A stretch of 44,009 bases of DNA, taken from the NCBI RefSeq assembly GCF_001461695.1, contig NZ_AUTC01000013.1:1-44009 (forward strand), read 5' to 3'. Position numbers and translations under genes: made by a program. The notes under the pieces are model-generated. The model did no database searches, was not told the DNA's origin, and saw only the letters and a program-made list of their open reading frames with translations. Position 1 is the first letter of the stretch. Every line of letters begins with the position of its first letter. Positions 8,435 through 16,868 of this stretch are shown piece by piece. The stretch is from Sinorhizobium fredii USDA 205. Lineage in GTDB: Bacteria > Pseudomonadota > Alphaproteobacteria > Rhizobiales > Rhizobiaceae.

Positions 8435-9169
8435 TCACCTCGTCTTCGGAGACCACGGCGCATAGTAGCCGGCAAAGCGCTTGGCAAGCGGCGCCGCGTA
8501 TCCACCGACCTTCGATGTCCTGAGGTCCAATGCCGATAGCGCCTCCGCCAGTTTGACAGCGCAGGCGACGCCGTCGATTACCGGGACGCCATGTTCGCGC
8601 GCGAGAGCCTGGGCGAGATCGGTCATGCCAGCGCAGCCGAGCACGATTGCCTCGGCCCTGTCCTCGGAAATTGCGCGCCCGATTTCGGCAGAGATTTTGC
8701 GGTTGGCTTTGGAGCCCGGCAATTCGAGATCGAGCACCGCAACGTCCGAAGCGCGGACCTTGGCGCAACGCGACGCGAGACCGTATTTCACCAGATTGTG
8801 CTCGATTACCGGCACGGAGCGCGCCAGCGTGGTGACAACGCTGAACTTGCCGGCAATGAGGGTTGCGACATGGAAGGCCGCTTCGCCGATGCCGATTACG
8901 GGTGCCTCCGTGGCGCAGCGCGCCGCGTCGAGCCCCGTGTCGTCGAAACACGCGATCACATAGGCATCCACTGAACCGGCCTTCGCCATTTCCGCGATGA
9001 TGCCCGGTACGGAGAAAACCTCGTCGAAATAGCCTTCGATGCTCGGCGGGCCGTCTTCGGGATTGACCGCAACGATTTCAGTCGCCGCCGACGCCGCAGC
9101 CTGAGCCGCCTCGCCGATCTTGTCGGTCATCGAAGCCGTCGTGTTCGGGTTTATGACGAGTATGCGCAT
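8435..9169 (-). CDS. Asp/Glu/hydantoin racemase family protein
   Basis: A 244-aa cofactor-independent racemase of the Asp/Glu/hydantoin superfamily. It starts MRILVINPNTTASMTDKIGE, the classic N-terminus of hydantoin racemases. It has both catalytic cysteine motifs: VIACFDDTGLDAAR near residue 80 and IVLGCAGMTDLA near residue 185. Two cysteines abstract and return the alpha-proton from opposite faces. Allantoin racemase, arylmalonate decarboxylase or maleate isomerase relatives share the fold, so hydantoin is only the likeliest substrate type. No hydantoinase or carbamoylase gene is present. The gene is 11 bp downstream of the LivF-type ATPase gene, so substrate uptake and racemisation are probably coupled. 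Confidence 0.85.
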   Translation of the reverse strand: MRILVINPNTTASMTDKIGEAAQAAASAATEIVAVNPEDGPPSIEGYFDEVFSVPGIIAEMAKAGSVDAYVIACFDDTGLDAARCATEAPVIGIGEAAFHVATLIAGKFSVVTTLARSVPVIEHNLVKYGLASRCAKVRASDVAVLDLELPGSKANRKISAEIGRAISEDRAEAIVLGCAGMTDLAQALAREHGVPVIDGVACAVKLAEALSALDLRTSKVGGYAAPLAKRFAGYYAPWSPKTR

Positions 9170-9180
9170 ATGTGAGCCGC

Positions 9181-9903
9181 CTAAAATTCACCGCCGAGAT
9201 AGAGATGCTTGACCCGCTCGTCGGTCAGCAATTCAGGAGAGTTACCGCTGAGCGCCACCTTGCCAGTCGTCAACGCGTAGGCACGCTGCGAGATCCTGAG
9301 CGCCATGCGCGAGTTCTGCTCGACAAGCAGGACACTCACCTTTTCGTCGCGATTGATCGCAACGATCGAACGCGCGATGTCCTGCACCAGCTTTGGCGCA
9401 ATACCGAGCGACGGCTCGTCGAGCAGCAGCAGCCGTGGGCGTGCCATCAGCGCCCGGCCGATTACCAGCATCTGCTGCTCGCCGCCGCTCATCGTTCCGG
9501 CCTGCTGTGAATAGCGCTCCTTGAGGCGCGGGAAGCGCGTCAGCACCATCTCGATACTTTGCCGGATCTCGGCTTTGTCGGTGCGGGTGAAGGCCCCCAT
9601 CAGAAGATTGTCACGCACGGTCATGAAGGGGAAGACGCGCCGCGCCTCGGGCACCATAGAAATACCCATGCGCACGATTTGGTCCGGAGCCGTGCCATCG
9701 ATGCGATCTCCCCGGTAACGAATTTGGCCCGAGCGGATTTTTCTCAGGCCGGTGATGGCGCGCAGGATCGACGACTTGCCCGCGCCGTTGGCGCCGATGA
9801 GGGCGACGGTCTCGCCTTCGTTGACCTCGATCGATACGCCTTTGAGAGCATAGACGTGGTCATAGTAGAGCTCGACGTCATCGAATTTCAGCAGCGGTTC
9901 CAT
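9181..9903 (-). CDS. Liv-type ABC transporter ATP-binding protein (LivF-like)
   Basis: A 240-aa ABC ATPase of the branched-chain amino acid/amide (HAAT) family. Walker A is GANGAGKSS, the signature is MSGGEQQML, Walker B is PRLLLLDEPSLG, and the Q-loop region GISMVPEARRVFPFMTVRDN is typical of LivF. It works at the inner-membrane cytoplasmic face with the LivG-like partner encoded 3 bp upstream. The imported compound is probably a hydantoin, amide or amino acid, inferred from the racemase downstream. Confidence 0.93.
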   Translation of the reverse strand: MEPLLKFDDVELYYDHVYALKGVSIEVNEGETVALIGANGAGKSSILRAITGLRKIRSGQIRYRGDRIDGTAPDQIVRMGISMVPEARRVFPFMTVRDNLLMGAFTRTDKAEIRQSIEMVLTRFPRLKERYSQQAGTMSGGEQQMLVIGRALMARPRLLLLDEPSLGIAPKLVQDIARSIVAINRDEKVSVLLVEQNSRMALRISQRAYALTTGKVALSGNSPELLTDERVKHLYLGGEF

Positions 9904-9906
9904 AGC

Positions 9907-10686
9907 CTACAATCCGATTGATTCGTCCTCGGCACCGAGATAGGCCTCGATGACCTTTGGGTTCTGCTGAATTTCCGTCGGCGTGCCCTCGGCGATTTTC
10001 TGGCCGAAATTGATCACCACGATACGGTCGGAAATACTCATGACCGCCGGCATGTCGTGCTCGACCAGAAGCACCGTTATGCCACGTTCGCGCAGCTTGC
10101 GGACGATCTCCAAAGCACGCCGGGTTTCGTCGTGGTTCATGCCGGCGAATGGTTCGTCAAGCAGTACGACGGCCGGATCGGTGGCAAGCGCAATCGCAAT
10201 CCCGAGCGCGCGCAGATGTCCGTGCGGCAGGTTACTGGCGATCTCGTCGCCGAGCGCCCCCAGACCCAGGAACGCAAGGATTTCGTCGGCCGACGTACCG
10301 AAGGCGTCGAGGTCGTTACGCGCTGCGGCGCTACCGAAGTAGAAACCGGCAAGGGTGGCGCGCGAGCGCAGATGATGGGCGGTCACGACATTGTCGCGCA
10401 CGGTCATGCTCTTGAAGATCGTGGTTTCCTGGAATGTTCGAACGACGCCCTTGCGCGCTGCGATGTGCGGCGCGAGCCCCGAGATACGCTCGCCCCTCAG
10501 GCGCACTTCACCGTGGCTCGGCCGAAGGAAGGACGAGATCAGCTTGAACAACGTCGACTTGCCGGCGCCGTTCGGGCCGATTACCGAAAGGATCTCGCGT
10601 TCGCGCACGGCGAAGGAAACGTTATTGACCGCCACAAGGCCGCCGAAGCGTTTGGTGAGTTCGACGATTTCCAGGATGTCTGCCAT
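9907..10686 (-). CDS. Liv-type ABC transporter ATP-binding protein (LivG-like)
   Basis: A 259-aa second ATPase of the importer. Walker A is GPNGAGKSTLFKLI, Walker B is VVLLDEPFAGMNHDE (the extended 'AGMN' segment is typical of LivG), and the H-loop is in VEHDM. The signature region NLPHGHLRALGIAIAL departs from the canonical LSGGQ, with LPHGH in its place; that is common in LivG proteins, which often carry LPYG. It lies between the LivF-like and LivM-like genes with spacings of 2-3 bp, so the operon is tightly packed. Confidence 0.93.
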   Translation of the reverse strand: MADILEIVELTKRFGGLVAVNNVSFAVREREILSVIGPNGAGKSTLFKLISSFLRPSHGEVRLRGERISGLAPHIAARKGVVRTFQETTIFKSMTVRDNVVTAHHLRSRATLAGFYFGSAAARNDLDAFGTSADEILAFLGLGALGDEIASNLPHGHLRALGIAIALATDPAVVLLDEPFAGMNHDETRRALEIVRKLRERGITVLLVEHDMPAVMSISDRIVVINFGQKIAEGTPTEIQQNPKVIEAYLGAEDESIGL

Positions 10687-10688
10687 CG

Positions 10689-11675
10689 CTAGAGGCTCCT
10701 TTTTCGGGGGAGTGCCAGGCTTAGGAGACCGTTCGGCAGTACCAGAATCAGGACGGTCAGCACCGTCGAGAAGATCAGCAGCTGGAATTCACCCGTCTGG
10801 AACAGCAGGTCCCAGCCGAAATAGAGCACGAAGGTGCCAAGCATCGGCCCGAGCACGTAACCGAGACCGCCGAGGAAGCAGTTGAGCATAAAGTTCACTG
10901 AATCGGCGACGGTGAAGCTCGACGGATAGATCGACTGGGAGATCGAGGCAAACATCGCTCCACCGACGCCACCGAGGAAGGAGGAAAGCGCATAGGCGAT
11001 GACGCGGAGATAGGCGATGTTGACGCCGATCGACGAAGCGAGCTCCTCGTTCTGCTGCAGTGATTGGCAGAGCTGGCCAATGCGCGAATGGGCGAGCCGA
11101 TAAAGGCCCAGGAAGCAAAGCGCCATCAGCAGCACGGAAGCGATGTAGAAGGCCAGGCGAGGATTGGCCAGCGTCGCAAAATCCGGAATGAGCGTGAGGC
11201 CGAAGAGACTGAGGCGGGACGGCAGCGGAATGCTGACGATGCCACTGGCGCCATTGGTAATCGGCAACGCAAGGGCGAGAAGCCTGGCAACTTCGGTCAA
11301 TACGAGCGATACCATGGCGAAATAGACGCCGCGCAGCCGCAAAATGGGCAGGCCGATGAGTACGCTCGCGGCGGCGCAGAAGAGCCCCGCCAATGGCAGG
11401 GTCAGCCAGAAGGACATGGCGTAGTTCATGACCAGAATGGCCGAGACATAGCCGCCCATCAGCGCATAGGCGCCCTGGCCGATGTTGATACGGCCGATAT
11501 AGAACGTGATCCACACGCCGGCGCTGATGATGCTGAGCAGCGCTACCGACGTGAGGGTGTAATAGAGATCGCTTCGCCCGGTCGCGTTGATCAGCAGCGG
11601 TACTGCGACGAGCAGGCATAGCAGGAAGAGCACTGCCGAGGCGATCTTGAGGGTGGCGGCATGAGTCCTGCGCAT
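10689..11675 (-). CDS. Liv-type ABC transporter permease (LivM-like)
   Basis: A 328-aa polytopic membrane protein with about eight to ten hydrophobic segments, starting IASAVLFLLCLLVAVPLLIN. It contains the family motif INIGQGAYALMGGYVSAIL and the coupling-loop-like region RIGQLCQSLQQNEELASSIG (RxxRAxxxNExxAxxxG type). It forms the translocation channel with the LivH-like permease encoded 4 bp upstream. The substrate is not identifiable from the sequence. Confidence 0.92.
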   Translation of the reverse strand: MRRTHAATLKIASAVLFLLCLLVAVPLLINATGRSDLYYTLTSVALLSIISAGVWITFYIGRINIGQGAYALMGGYVSAILVMNYAMSFWLTLPLAGLFCAAASVLIGLPILRLRGVYFAMVSLVLTEVARLLALALPITNGASGIVSIPLPSRLSLFGLTLIPDFATLANPRLAFYIASVLLMALCFLGLYRLAHSRIGQLCQSLQQNEELASSIGVNIAYLRVIAYALSSFLGGVGGAMFASISQSIYPSSFTVADSVNFMLNCFLGGLGYVLGPMLGTFVLYFGWDLLFQTGEFQLLIFSTVLTVLILVLPNGLLSLALPRKRSL

Positions 11676-11679
11676 CGCG

Positions 11680-12546
11680 TCAGCCCCACGGCTTGCCCAT
11701 CAGCCCATGCGGGCGGATGCTGAGGAAGATCATCAGCAGGGCGAAGATGACGAGGTAGGTGATGTCGCCATATTCGCGAAGCACAGTCAGGCCGACGGAT
11801 TCCATCATGCCGAGAATGAAGCCCCCGGCGATCGCGCCGCCGACGACCCCGGCGCCACCGATCATGACCATCAGGAAGGCTTTGATGGAAATCGGTCCGC
11901 CGATGCCGGAATTGACACCGGTGATGCTGACGAGCAATCCGCCGACGACGCCTGCAAGCATGGCACCCAACGCAAAGCCGATCATCGAATAGCGCTCGAC
12001 CTTGACGCCCATCAATTGGGCCGCGACGCGATCCTGTGCCAAGGCCCGCATGGCGCGGCCAGGTTTGCTGTACTGCATGAAGAGCATAAAGGCCGCAATC
12101 ATCAGGATGGCGATGACGCCGACGAGGATGCGGTCGTAGGGCAGGATCACCCTCTCGGAGACGAAGACGCCGCTGATGATTTTCGGTACGCCGCGCTGCT
12201 TCTCACCGAAAAGGAGCAGCATGACGGCATCCAGAAAAAACGCCGTCGCTGCCGCCAGCAGCATCGTACTTTCCTCGCGCTTGCTGCGACGGATGACCGT
12301 CCGGAAAAGAAGCTTCTCCATGAGCGCGCCGATGATCGCGAGCGTCACACCCGAGCAAAGCAGCGCCACGACGAAAGGCAATTTGAGCTGGCCGTATATC
12401 GCGTACGTCACGAAGCCTCCCAGCACATACATCTGGCCATGCGCGAAATTGAGCACGTTCATGAGGGCGAAGATCAACGTCAGCCCGAGCGCAATAAGAG
12501 CGTATTGGGCGCCGAGATAAAGTCCGTTGGCTATTACCTGTTCCAT
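11680..12546 (-). CDS. Liv-type ABC transporter permease (LivH-like)
   Basis: A 288-aa permease. The MEQVIANGLYLGAQYALIAL start, then LNFAHGQMYVLGGFVTYAI and the coupling region GRAMRALAQDRVAAQLMGVK, are diagnostic of LivH. I chose the ATG at 12546 because conservation begins there, although the frame is open upstream to 12636. A 118-bp gap separates it from the binding-protein gene, a usual place for a stabilising or attenuating structure that keeps the binding protein in excess. I see no perfect hairpin there. Confidence 0.92.
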   Translation of the reverse strand: MEQVIANGLYLGAQYALIALGLTLIFALMNVLNFAHGQMYVLGGFVTYAIYGQLKLPFVVALLCSGVTLAIIGALMEKLLFRTVIRRSKREESTMLLAAATAFFLDAVMLLLFGEKQRGVPKIISGVFVSERVILPYDRILVGVIAILMIAAFMLFMQYSKPGRAMRALAQDRVAAQLMGVKVERYSMIGFALGAMLAGVVGGLLVSITGVNSGIGGPISIKAFLMVMIGGAGVVGGAIAGGFILGMMESVGLTVLREYGDITYLVIFALLMIFLSIRPHGLMGKPWG

Positions 12547-12664
12547 GGTGGCGGATCCGGCCCGAGTGGAGCGTGGACGTCGTTGAAAGCCTCGGTCAAC
12601 TTGCCGCGGCGCGGCCGAGAGACATGCCGGCGCCACGGCCCTTGCGTATTTCGAGCGAGCGAGT

Positions 12665-13864
12665 TCAATCCACTTCGCCGACGAACAACGTCTGGAACTG
12701 GCCGTCCTTGAATTCGGTCACGACCATCGGAACCGAGAGCTGCCGCTTCTGGCCGAAGGAAGTCGTGCCGACATATTTCAGCGTACTGTCCTTGGCGTAA
12801 GGGTTCGGCGCCGAGAACGTGTCAACGGTCTTCTTGAACTCCTCGACGTCGTCGATTGCCTTGGGGTTAGCCTTCAGCGTTTCGATGATGTATTCGAGCG
12901 CATAGACCTTGGTGTTGGACTCGTCGTTGTACTCGCCGAACTTCTTGGTGTAGCGATCGATGAACTCTTCCATCACCGGCGTGCGGATTTCCGGCGTCGA
13001 GGCGCCGCCGACGGAAATGAAGCCGTTGGCAAGTTCACCGGCGCCTTCCTGCAGCACGGTCGCGTCCTGTGCGGTTTCGGCTGAGATCAATCCTTCATAG
13101 CCGAGCTCCCGGGCCGCGCGGATTAGAAGCGGCGCATTTGCGGGCGCAACTCCCGATAGCACCAGCAGATCTGGCTTCAGTTGCACGATAGGTGTCAGCA
13201 CTGGCGTGAAATCGCGGGTATCGTTCTGGTACGTATCTTTCTCGGCGACCACTTCAAGGCCAAGTTCCTTGGCCGCGGCGACGCCGCTGTCACGCTGGCT
13301 GAGCGGATCGGACTCATTGGCCGCGATGAAGGCTACCTTTTTTACACCCTTGTTTTCCTTGAGATACTTATAGATTGCCGGTCCCGACTGGTAGTTGGCC
13401 ACCATGCCGAGCACGGCGTTGGACGCCGGCGGCGCATAGAGCGCCTTCGGGAACGCGTAGGGGAAATATATGATCCCCTTGGATTCTGCCACCGGGCGCA
13501 CCGCGGCCGCACCGTCATCGACGTTCGGGCCGACGACGTAGTGGATACCTTCCTGGGCCATTTTTTCCATGCCTGCGATGGCACGCTTTGGATCTTTCTG
13601 ATCGTCGAAGGTGACGATGGTGACGTTGTAGGTGTCCTCGCCGATCTTCACGCCACCCATTTCGTTAAGCCAGTCTGCCCGGGTCTGCATCGAGCGGACA
13701 TTCGATGTGCCCCAGGCTGCGGCGGGGCCGCTGGTAACACCGACGAAACCAATCTTGAGCTCCTTGTTCTCGGCCTGCGCGGAAAAGGCTCCTCCCGCAG
13801 CGATTGCCAGAAATGAAACGGCGCCGAGCGCCAACGATTTCAATGTCGAGCGTCTGTTGATCAT
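12665..13864 (-). CDS. Liv-type periplasmic substrate-binding protein
   Basis: A 399-aa class I periplasmic binding protein. A long signal peptide with arginines (MINRRSTLKSLALGAVSFLA, cleavage near AQA) precedes the mature domain starting KIGFVGVTSGPAAAWG. The two-lobe fold is suggested by VVGPNVDDGAAAVRP and later LLIRAARELGYEGLISAE. It is the first gene of the importer operon and recognises the substrate in the periplasm. The start at 13864 follows GGGAGTGAG; the in-frame codons to 13885 are less likely. The sequence resembles amide/urea or branched-chain amino acid binders rather than a sugar binder. The ligand is unknown. Confidence 0.9.
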   Translation of the reverse strand: MINRRSTLKSLALGAVSFLAIAAGGAFSAQAENKELKIGFVGVTSGPAAAWGTSNVRSMQTRADWLNEMGGVKIGEDTYNVTIVTFDDQKDPKRAIAGMEKMAQEGIHYVVGPNVDDGAAAVRPVAESKGIIYFPYAFPKALYAPPASNAVLGMVANYQSGPAIYKYLKENKGVKKVAFIAANESDPLSQRDSGVAAAKELGLEVVAEKDTYQNDTRDFTPVLTPIVQLKPDLLVLSGVAPANAPLLIRAARELGYEGLISAETAQDATVLQEGAGELANGFISVGGASTPEIRTPVMEEFIDRYTKKFGEYNDESNTKVYALEYIIETLKANPKAIDDVEEFKKTVDTFSAPNPYAKDSTLKYVGTTSFGQKRQLSVPMVVTEFKDGQFQTLFVGEVD

Positions 13865-13956
13865 CTCACTCCCCATCCATTGCATCCGGCGCGCTGTCGC
13901 GATGCGGATAGATAAGGGAAGTCCAAAAATACAGACTTGTCAACATTTGACTATTT

Positions 13957-13970
13957 TTTTGTATACAAAA
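13957..13970. promoter_or_regulatory. probable GntR-type operator palindrome
   Basis: TTTTGTATACAAAA is a perfect 14-bp palindrome 93 bp upstream of the binding-protein start. FCD-type GntR regulators commonly bind TNGTNNNACNA-like palindromes, which this fits. On the minus strand a TTGACA (13938-13943) lies just downstream and could be the -35 box, so binding would interfere with polymerase. It is probably bound by the regulator at 7584-8294. Confidence 0.55.
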
Positions 13971-14314
13971 ATGAATGGACGCGAAAAGCCGGCGGGGCTG
14001 CCTACCAGTGTTGGCCTAGCCGTGATTGATGGCGCAGAGGCCCAAGGCGCGCGAAGCAATCCCTTGGGCGATCAACTGACAGATCTTTTTTCCATCGGGT
14101 CTTCCGACCCCTTCATGGTAAACCGCGACCCGGATTGCGGCGCGCCTGAAAGCCGCCGTTCACAGTCTGAACGGCCGGTGAACCAATTACTCAAATTTCA
14201 GGGCCTTGGACGCGCTTCCAAACGAAACCGCCAATGATCAGCGGACAATACGAGCGCTCAGCTGAGGCACCGCGTGCGCGATAGATGGGCCCAGTTTTGG
14301 TGCTGCGGCTGCAG

Positions 14315-14361
14315 ACCCATTCATTTGACGCATTTATTAGCATATGCGTAAATAAATGGGT
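14315..14361. repeat. long imperfect inverted repeat (47 bp)
   Basis: The left arm 14315-14333 (ACCCATTCATTTGACGCAT) pairs with the right arm 14344-14361 (ATGCGTAAATAAATGGGT) around a 10-nt loop. The match is perfect except for one bulged base and one mismatch. The sequence is AT-rich compared with its surroundings. It could be a small mobile-element remnant, a transcription stop or an operator. Confidence 0.7.
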
Positions 14362-14684
14362 GGGGGTCTCATGGGGCTGGTAACGCTCGTACTGACTGTA
14401 TGCCTTGTCTCGGCACCCGAAAGGTGCCGAGAGGAAAGCTTGCAACTTGACACCCAAGTGTCGCTAACCCAATGCATGTTCCAGTCTGCCATGTTCGTCG
14501 CCAATTGGTCGCAACTGCACCCGGCTCTTCGTGTCAAGAAATGGCGATGCAAGCTTCCAGACGTTGACCGGGTCATCTGAGCGCATCGTCCCTCCAAGCA
14601 GGCGACGGGAGCATTCATTGACGACAGCTCCAGCACCTCTTGCAGCCCGACAAATTATGCGGCCCATTTCGACTCGAACCAGCT

Positions 14685-15809
14685 TCACCGACCGCGGTAG
14701 ATCAGGGTATCCGATGAAAGCGTCGAAAGCCGATCTGTTTCCCGGGTCAGGCGGTCGCGCAGCGGCGACCGGACGCAAACCGGATCCGTGGCTCTCGCAT
14801 CGCCGGCCAGCGTCATCGCCTGGCAACGGCAGCCGCCAAAATCAACTTTCTTGCGCTCGCAACTGCGGCAGAGGTCCGGCATCCAGGCGTCGCCGCGATA
14901 GGCATTGAAGGCGTCGCTCTCGTACCAGATCTCCGCGAGCGAGCTGGCGCGGACGGTCGCGAAGGACAGGCCTGGAATGGTTTCCGCCGCATGGCACGGC
15001 AGCACCCGGCCGGATGGCGTGACGTTCAGGCCGACCCGGCCCCAGCCGCCCATGCAGGCCTTCGGGTAGGTGGAATAATAGTCGGCCGGCACATAGTCGA
15101 TGACCAGTATCCCCTCGTATGTCTGGCGCGCCGCGGCGACGGTCCTGGTCGCCAGCTCGACCTGATCGCGCGTCGGCAAAAGCGCCGCCTTGTTGCGCTC
15201 GGCCCAACCGTGAAACTGCACGGTGGCGACCTCGATACGACGCGCCTTCAGCCGGATCGCCAGTTCGATCATCGCCTCGATCTCGCCCATGTTCTGCCGG
15301 TGACAGACGGCGTTCAGCGTCAGCGGAATGCCGGCCTCGGCCACCCAGCCCGCGACGGCGATCTTTCGCCCATAACCGCCCCCGTATCCGCCAATCCGGT
15401 CGGCGCTTTCGGCAGAAACGCCCTGGATGGACAGCTGAATATGGTCGAGCCCGGCATCGGCCAGCTGGCCAATTCTCGCCTCGGTCAGGCCGACGCCCGA
15501 CGTGATCAGATTGGTATAAAGCCCGAAGGCCGCCGCTGCCTGCGTCAATTCCGCCAGATCCCGGCGTGCCGCCGGCTCGCCGCCCGACAGGTGCAGATGC
15601 AGCACGCCGAGAGCGGCGGCCTGCTCGAAGACGCCAATCCATTCCGCGGTCGAAAGCTCCTCGTCGGCCCGCGTCAAGGCAATTGGATTGGAGCAATACG
15701 GACAGGCCAATGGACAACGATGCGTTAACTCCGCCAGCATCGCCATTGGCGGCGGCACGCTGGAGATCCTGGCGTCGACTTGCTTTGCAAGGGCGAGATT
15801 ATCGCTCAT
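14685..15809 (-). CDS. pqqE: PqqE, PqqA peptide cyclase (radical SAM)
   Basis: A 374-aa radical SAM enzyme that makes the carbon-carbon bond between the Glu and Tyr side chains of PqqA, the first step of PQQ synthesis. The SAM cluster motif CPLACPYC (CxxxCxxC) is near residue 32, and the N-terminal substrate region reads MLAELTHRCPL. The C-terminal SPASM region has the auxiliary-cluster cysteines in CMGGWGR, LPCHAAE, LCRSCERKKVDFGGCRCQA and DPVC. Its ATG overlaps the pqqD stop (ATGA), so synthesis is coupled to its chaperone partner. It is the last gene of pqqABCDE. Confidence 0.97.
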   Translation of the reverse strand: MSDNLALAKQVDARISSVPPPMAMLAELTHRCPLACPYCSNPIALTRADEELSTAEWIGVFEQAAALGVLHLHLSGGEPAARRDLAELTQAAAAFGLYTNLITSGVGLTEARIGQLADAGLDHIQLSIQGVSAESADRIGGYGGGYGRKIAVAGWVAEAGIPLTLNAVCHRQNMGEIEAMIELAIRLKARRIEVATVQFHGWAERNKAALLPTRDQVELATRTVAAARQTYEGILVIDYVPADYYSTYPKACMGGWGRVGLNVTPSGRVLPCHAAETIPGLSFATVRASSLAEIWYESDAFNAYRGDAWMPDLCRSCERKKVDFGGCRCQAMTLAGDARATDPVCVRSPLRDRLTRETDRLSTLSSDTLIYRGR

Positions 15810-16102
15810 TCGACGATCTCCAGCATGCGGCGAATGGCAAGCTCGTGGGCGAAAGACTGGACATCGCTGGCAATCTGCTCGACGGGGGCCCCGAACTCAG
15901 CGGCAAAGTCGCCGGCGATCCGATCGAGGCTGCGCCTGCCATCGAGGGCCTCAACGATGCGGACGGCGATATCGTCGAGCGCCATGGCGCGTTCCGGTGC
16001 CAATAGAACTGTCTGGCCGCGGACCGCATCGGCGCGCAGCCGCACGCCGCGCGCCAGCTTGACGACACTGGTACCGGAAATCACCGGCGCCTCGCCGGTC
16101 AT
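15806..16102 (-). CDS. pqqD: PqqD, PqqA-binding chaperone
   Basis: A 98-aa RiPP recognition protein that binds the PqqA peptide and presents it to PqqE. The sequence shows the family pattern ARGVRLRADAVRGQTVLLAP then ALDDIAVRIVEALDG. The start at 16102 is fixed by the ATGA overlap with the pqqC stop; the frame is open upstream but without conservation. The length matches stand-alone PqqD (about 90-100 aa), so it is not fused to PqqC or PqqE as in some methylotrophs. Confidence 0.95.
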   Translation of the reverse strand: MTGEAPVISGTSVVKLARGVRLRADAVRGQTVLLAPERAMALDDIAVRIVEALDGRRSLDRIAGDFAAEFGAPVEQIASDVQSFAHELAIRRMLEIVE

Positions 16103-16863
16103 TCCGCTGCCTCCGTCGCAATCGTCTCGCCGACGACGCCGTCGCGGCCGTCCCAGCCGCCCGGCGGAATGCGGCCGGGCGTCACATAGGCCGAATAAAG
16201 CGCATCGAGCTGCGACCACAGGACATCCGTCTTGAACGTCAGCGCCGCGGCGGCGGCATCCTGTTTCTCCCGCGTGTCGGCGTGATCAAGGACATAGTTG
16301 AGCCCGAATTCGACATCGCGGGGCGCCTCGGTCAGCCGCTGGCGGAAATAGGCAAGCGCCGCGTCATCGGCGAACGCATAGTGCTCCAGCAGTCCTGCGA
16401 TGCGCTCGGAATGGATCCTCGGCGCGAACAGCTCGGTCAGCGAGGAGGCCACGGCCTCGAGCAACGGCTTCTCTCGCACGAACGAGACATAGGCGTCGAC
16501 GGCAAAACGGGTTGCAGGCAGGACGCCCCGTGTCGAGGAGACGTAGCCGGGATCGAGGCCGACCGCCGCAGCGAGACGCAGCCAGCGGCGGATACCGCCT
16601 CCCGCATCTACGCCGCCGTCATGGTCTTCGATGCGCGACCGCCATGCCCGACGCAGGTCGGGGTCGTTGCAGCGCGACAGGAAGGCGGCGTCCTTCATCG
16701 GGATGCGGCTCTGGTAGTAGTAGCGGTTGATCACCCAGGCCCTGACCTGGGTCATCGTTGAGCGGCCGCCATGCAGCATCCCGTGGAAGGGGTGCCTGTC
16801 GTGGTAGCGGTCCTTGCCGATCTCCAGAAGGCGGGCGTGGAATGTTTGCCTGTCGGCTGCCAT
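16099..16863 (-). CDS. pqqC: PqqC, pyrroloquinoline-quinone synthase
   Basis: A 254-aa cofactor-free oxidase that carries out the final ring closure and oxidation of the precursor AHQQ to PQQ. Family features include YHDRHPFHGMLHGG near the N-terminus, WVINRYYYQSRIP, and LEHYAFADDAALAYFRQRL. These supply the histidines, tyrosines and arginines of the active site. The ATG at 16863 gives a 5-bp gap after pqqB; a TTG three codons earlier is possible but less likely. It overlaps pqqD by 4 bp. Confidence 0.96.
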   Translation of the reverse strand: MAADRQTFHARLLEIGKDRYHDRHPFHGMLHGGRSTMTQVRAWVINRYYYQSRIPMKDAAFLSRCNDPDLRRAWRSRIEDHDGGVDAGGGIRRWLRLAAAVGLDPGYVSSTRGVLPATRFAVDAYVSFVREKPLLEAVASSLTELFAPRIHSERIAGLLEHYAFADDAALAYFRQRLTEAPRDVEFGLNYVLDHADTREKQDAAAAALTFKTDVLWSQLDALYSAYVTPGRIPPGGWDGRDGVVGETIATEAAE

Positions 16864-16868
16864 CGTCG

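Larger units (their letters stand above)
13865..14684. other. 820-bp gene-poor region between importer operon and pqq operon
   Basis: No convincing gene in either strand. The open frame starting at the ATG just after the palindrome (about 13971-14237) has no recognisable domain and looks like chance. The region holds the importer promoter, the GntR-type palindrome and a long imperfect inverted repeat at 14315-14361. It may be a scar of past insertion or deletion. Confidence 0.5.

Noticed and set aside
11707..12711. 334-codon plus-strand frame opposite the LivH-like gene
   Set aside because: Low-complexity His/Asp/Arg-rich translation typical of the complement of a membrane protein gene.
13971..14237. 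Plus-strand small gene starting just after the TTTTGTATACAAAA palindrome
   Set aside because: No ribosome binding site, no recognisable domain, and the palindrome is better explained by the minus-strand importer operon.
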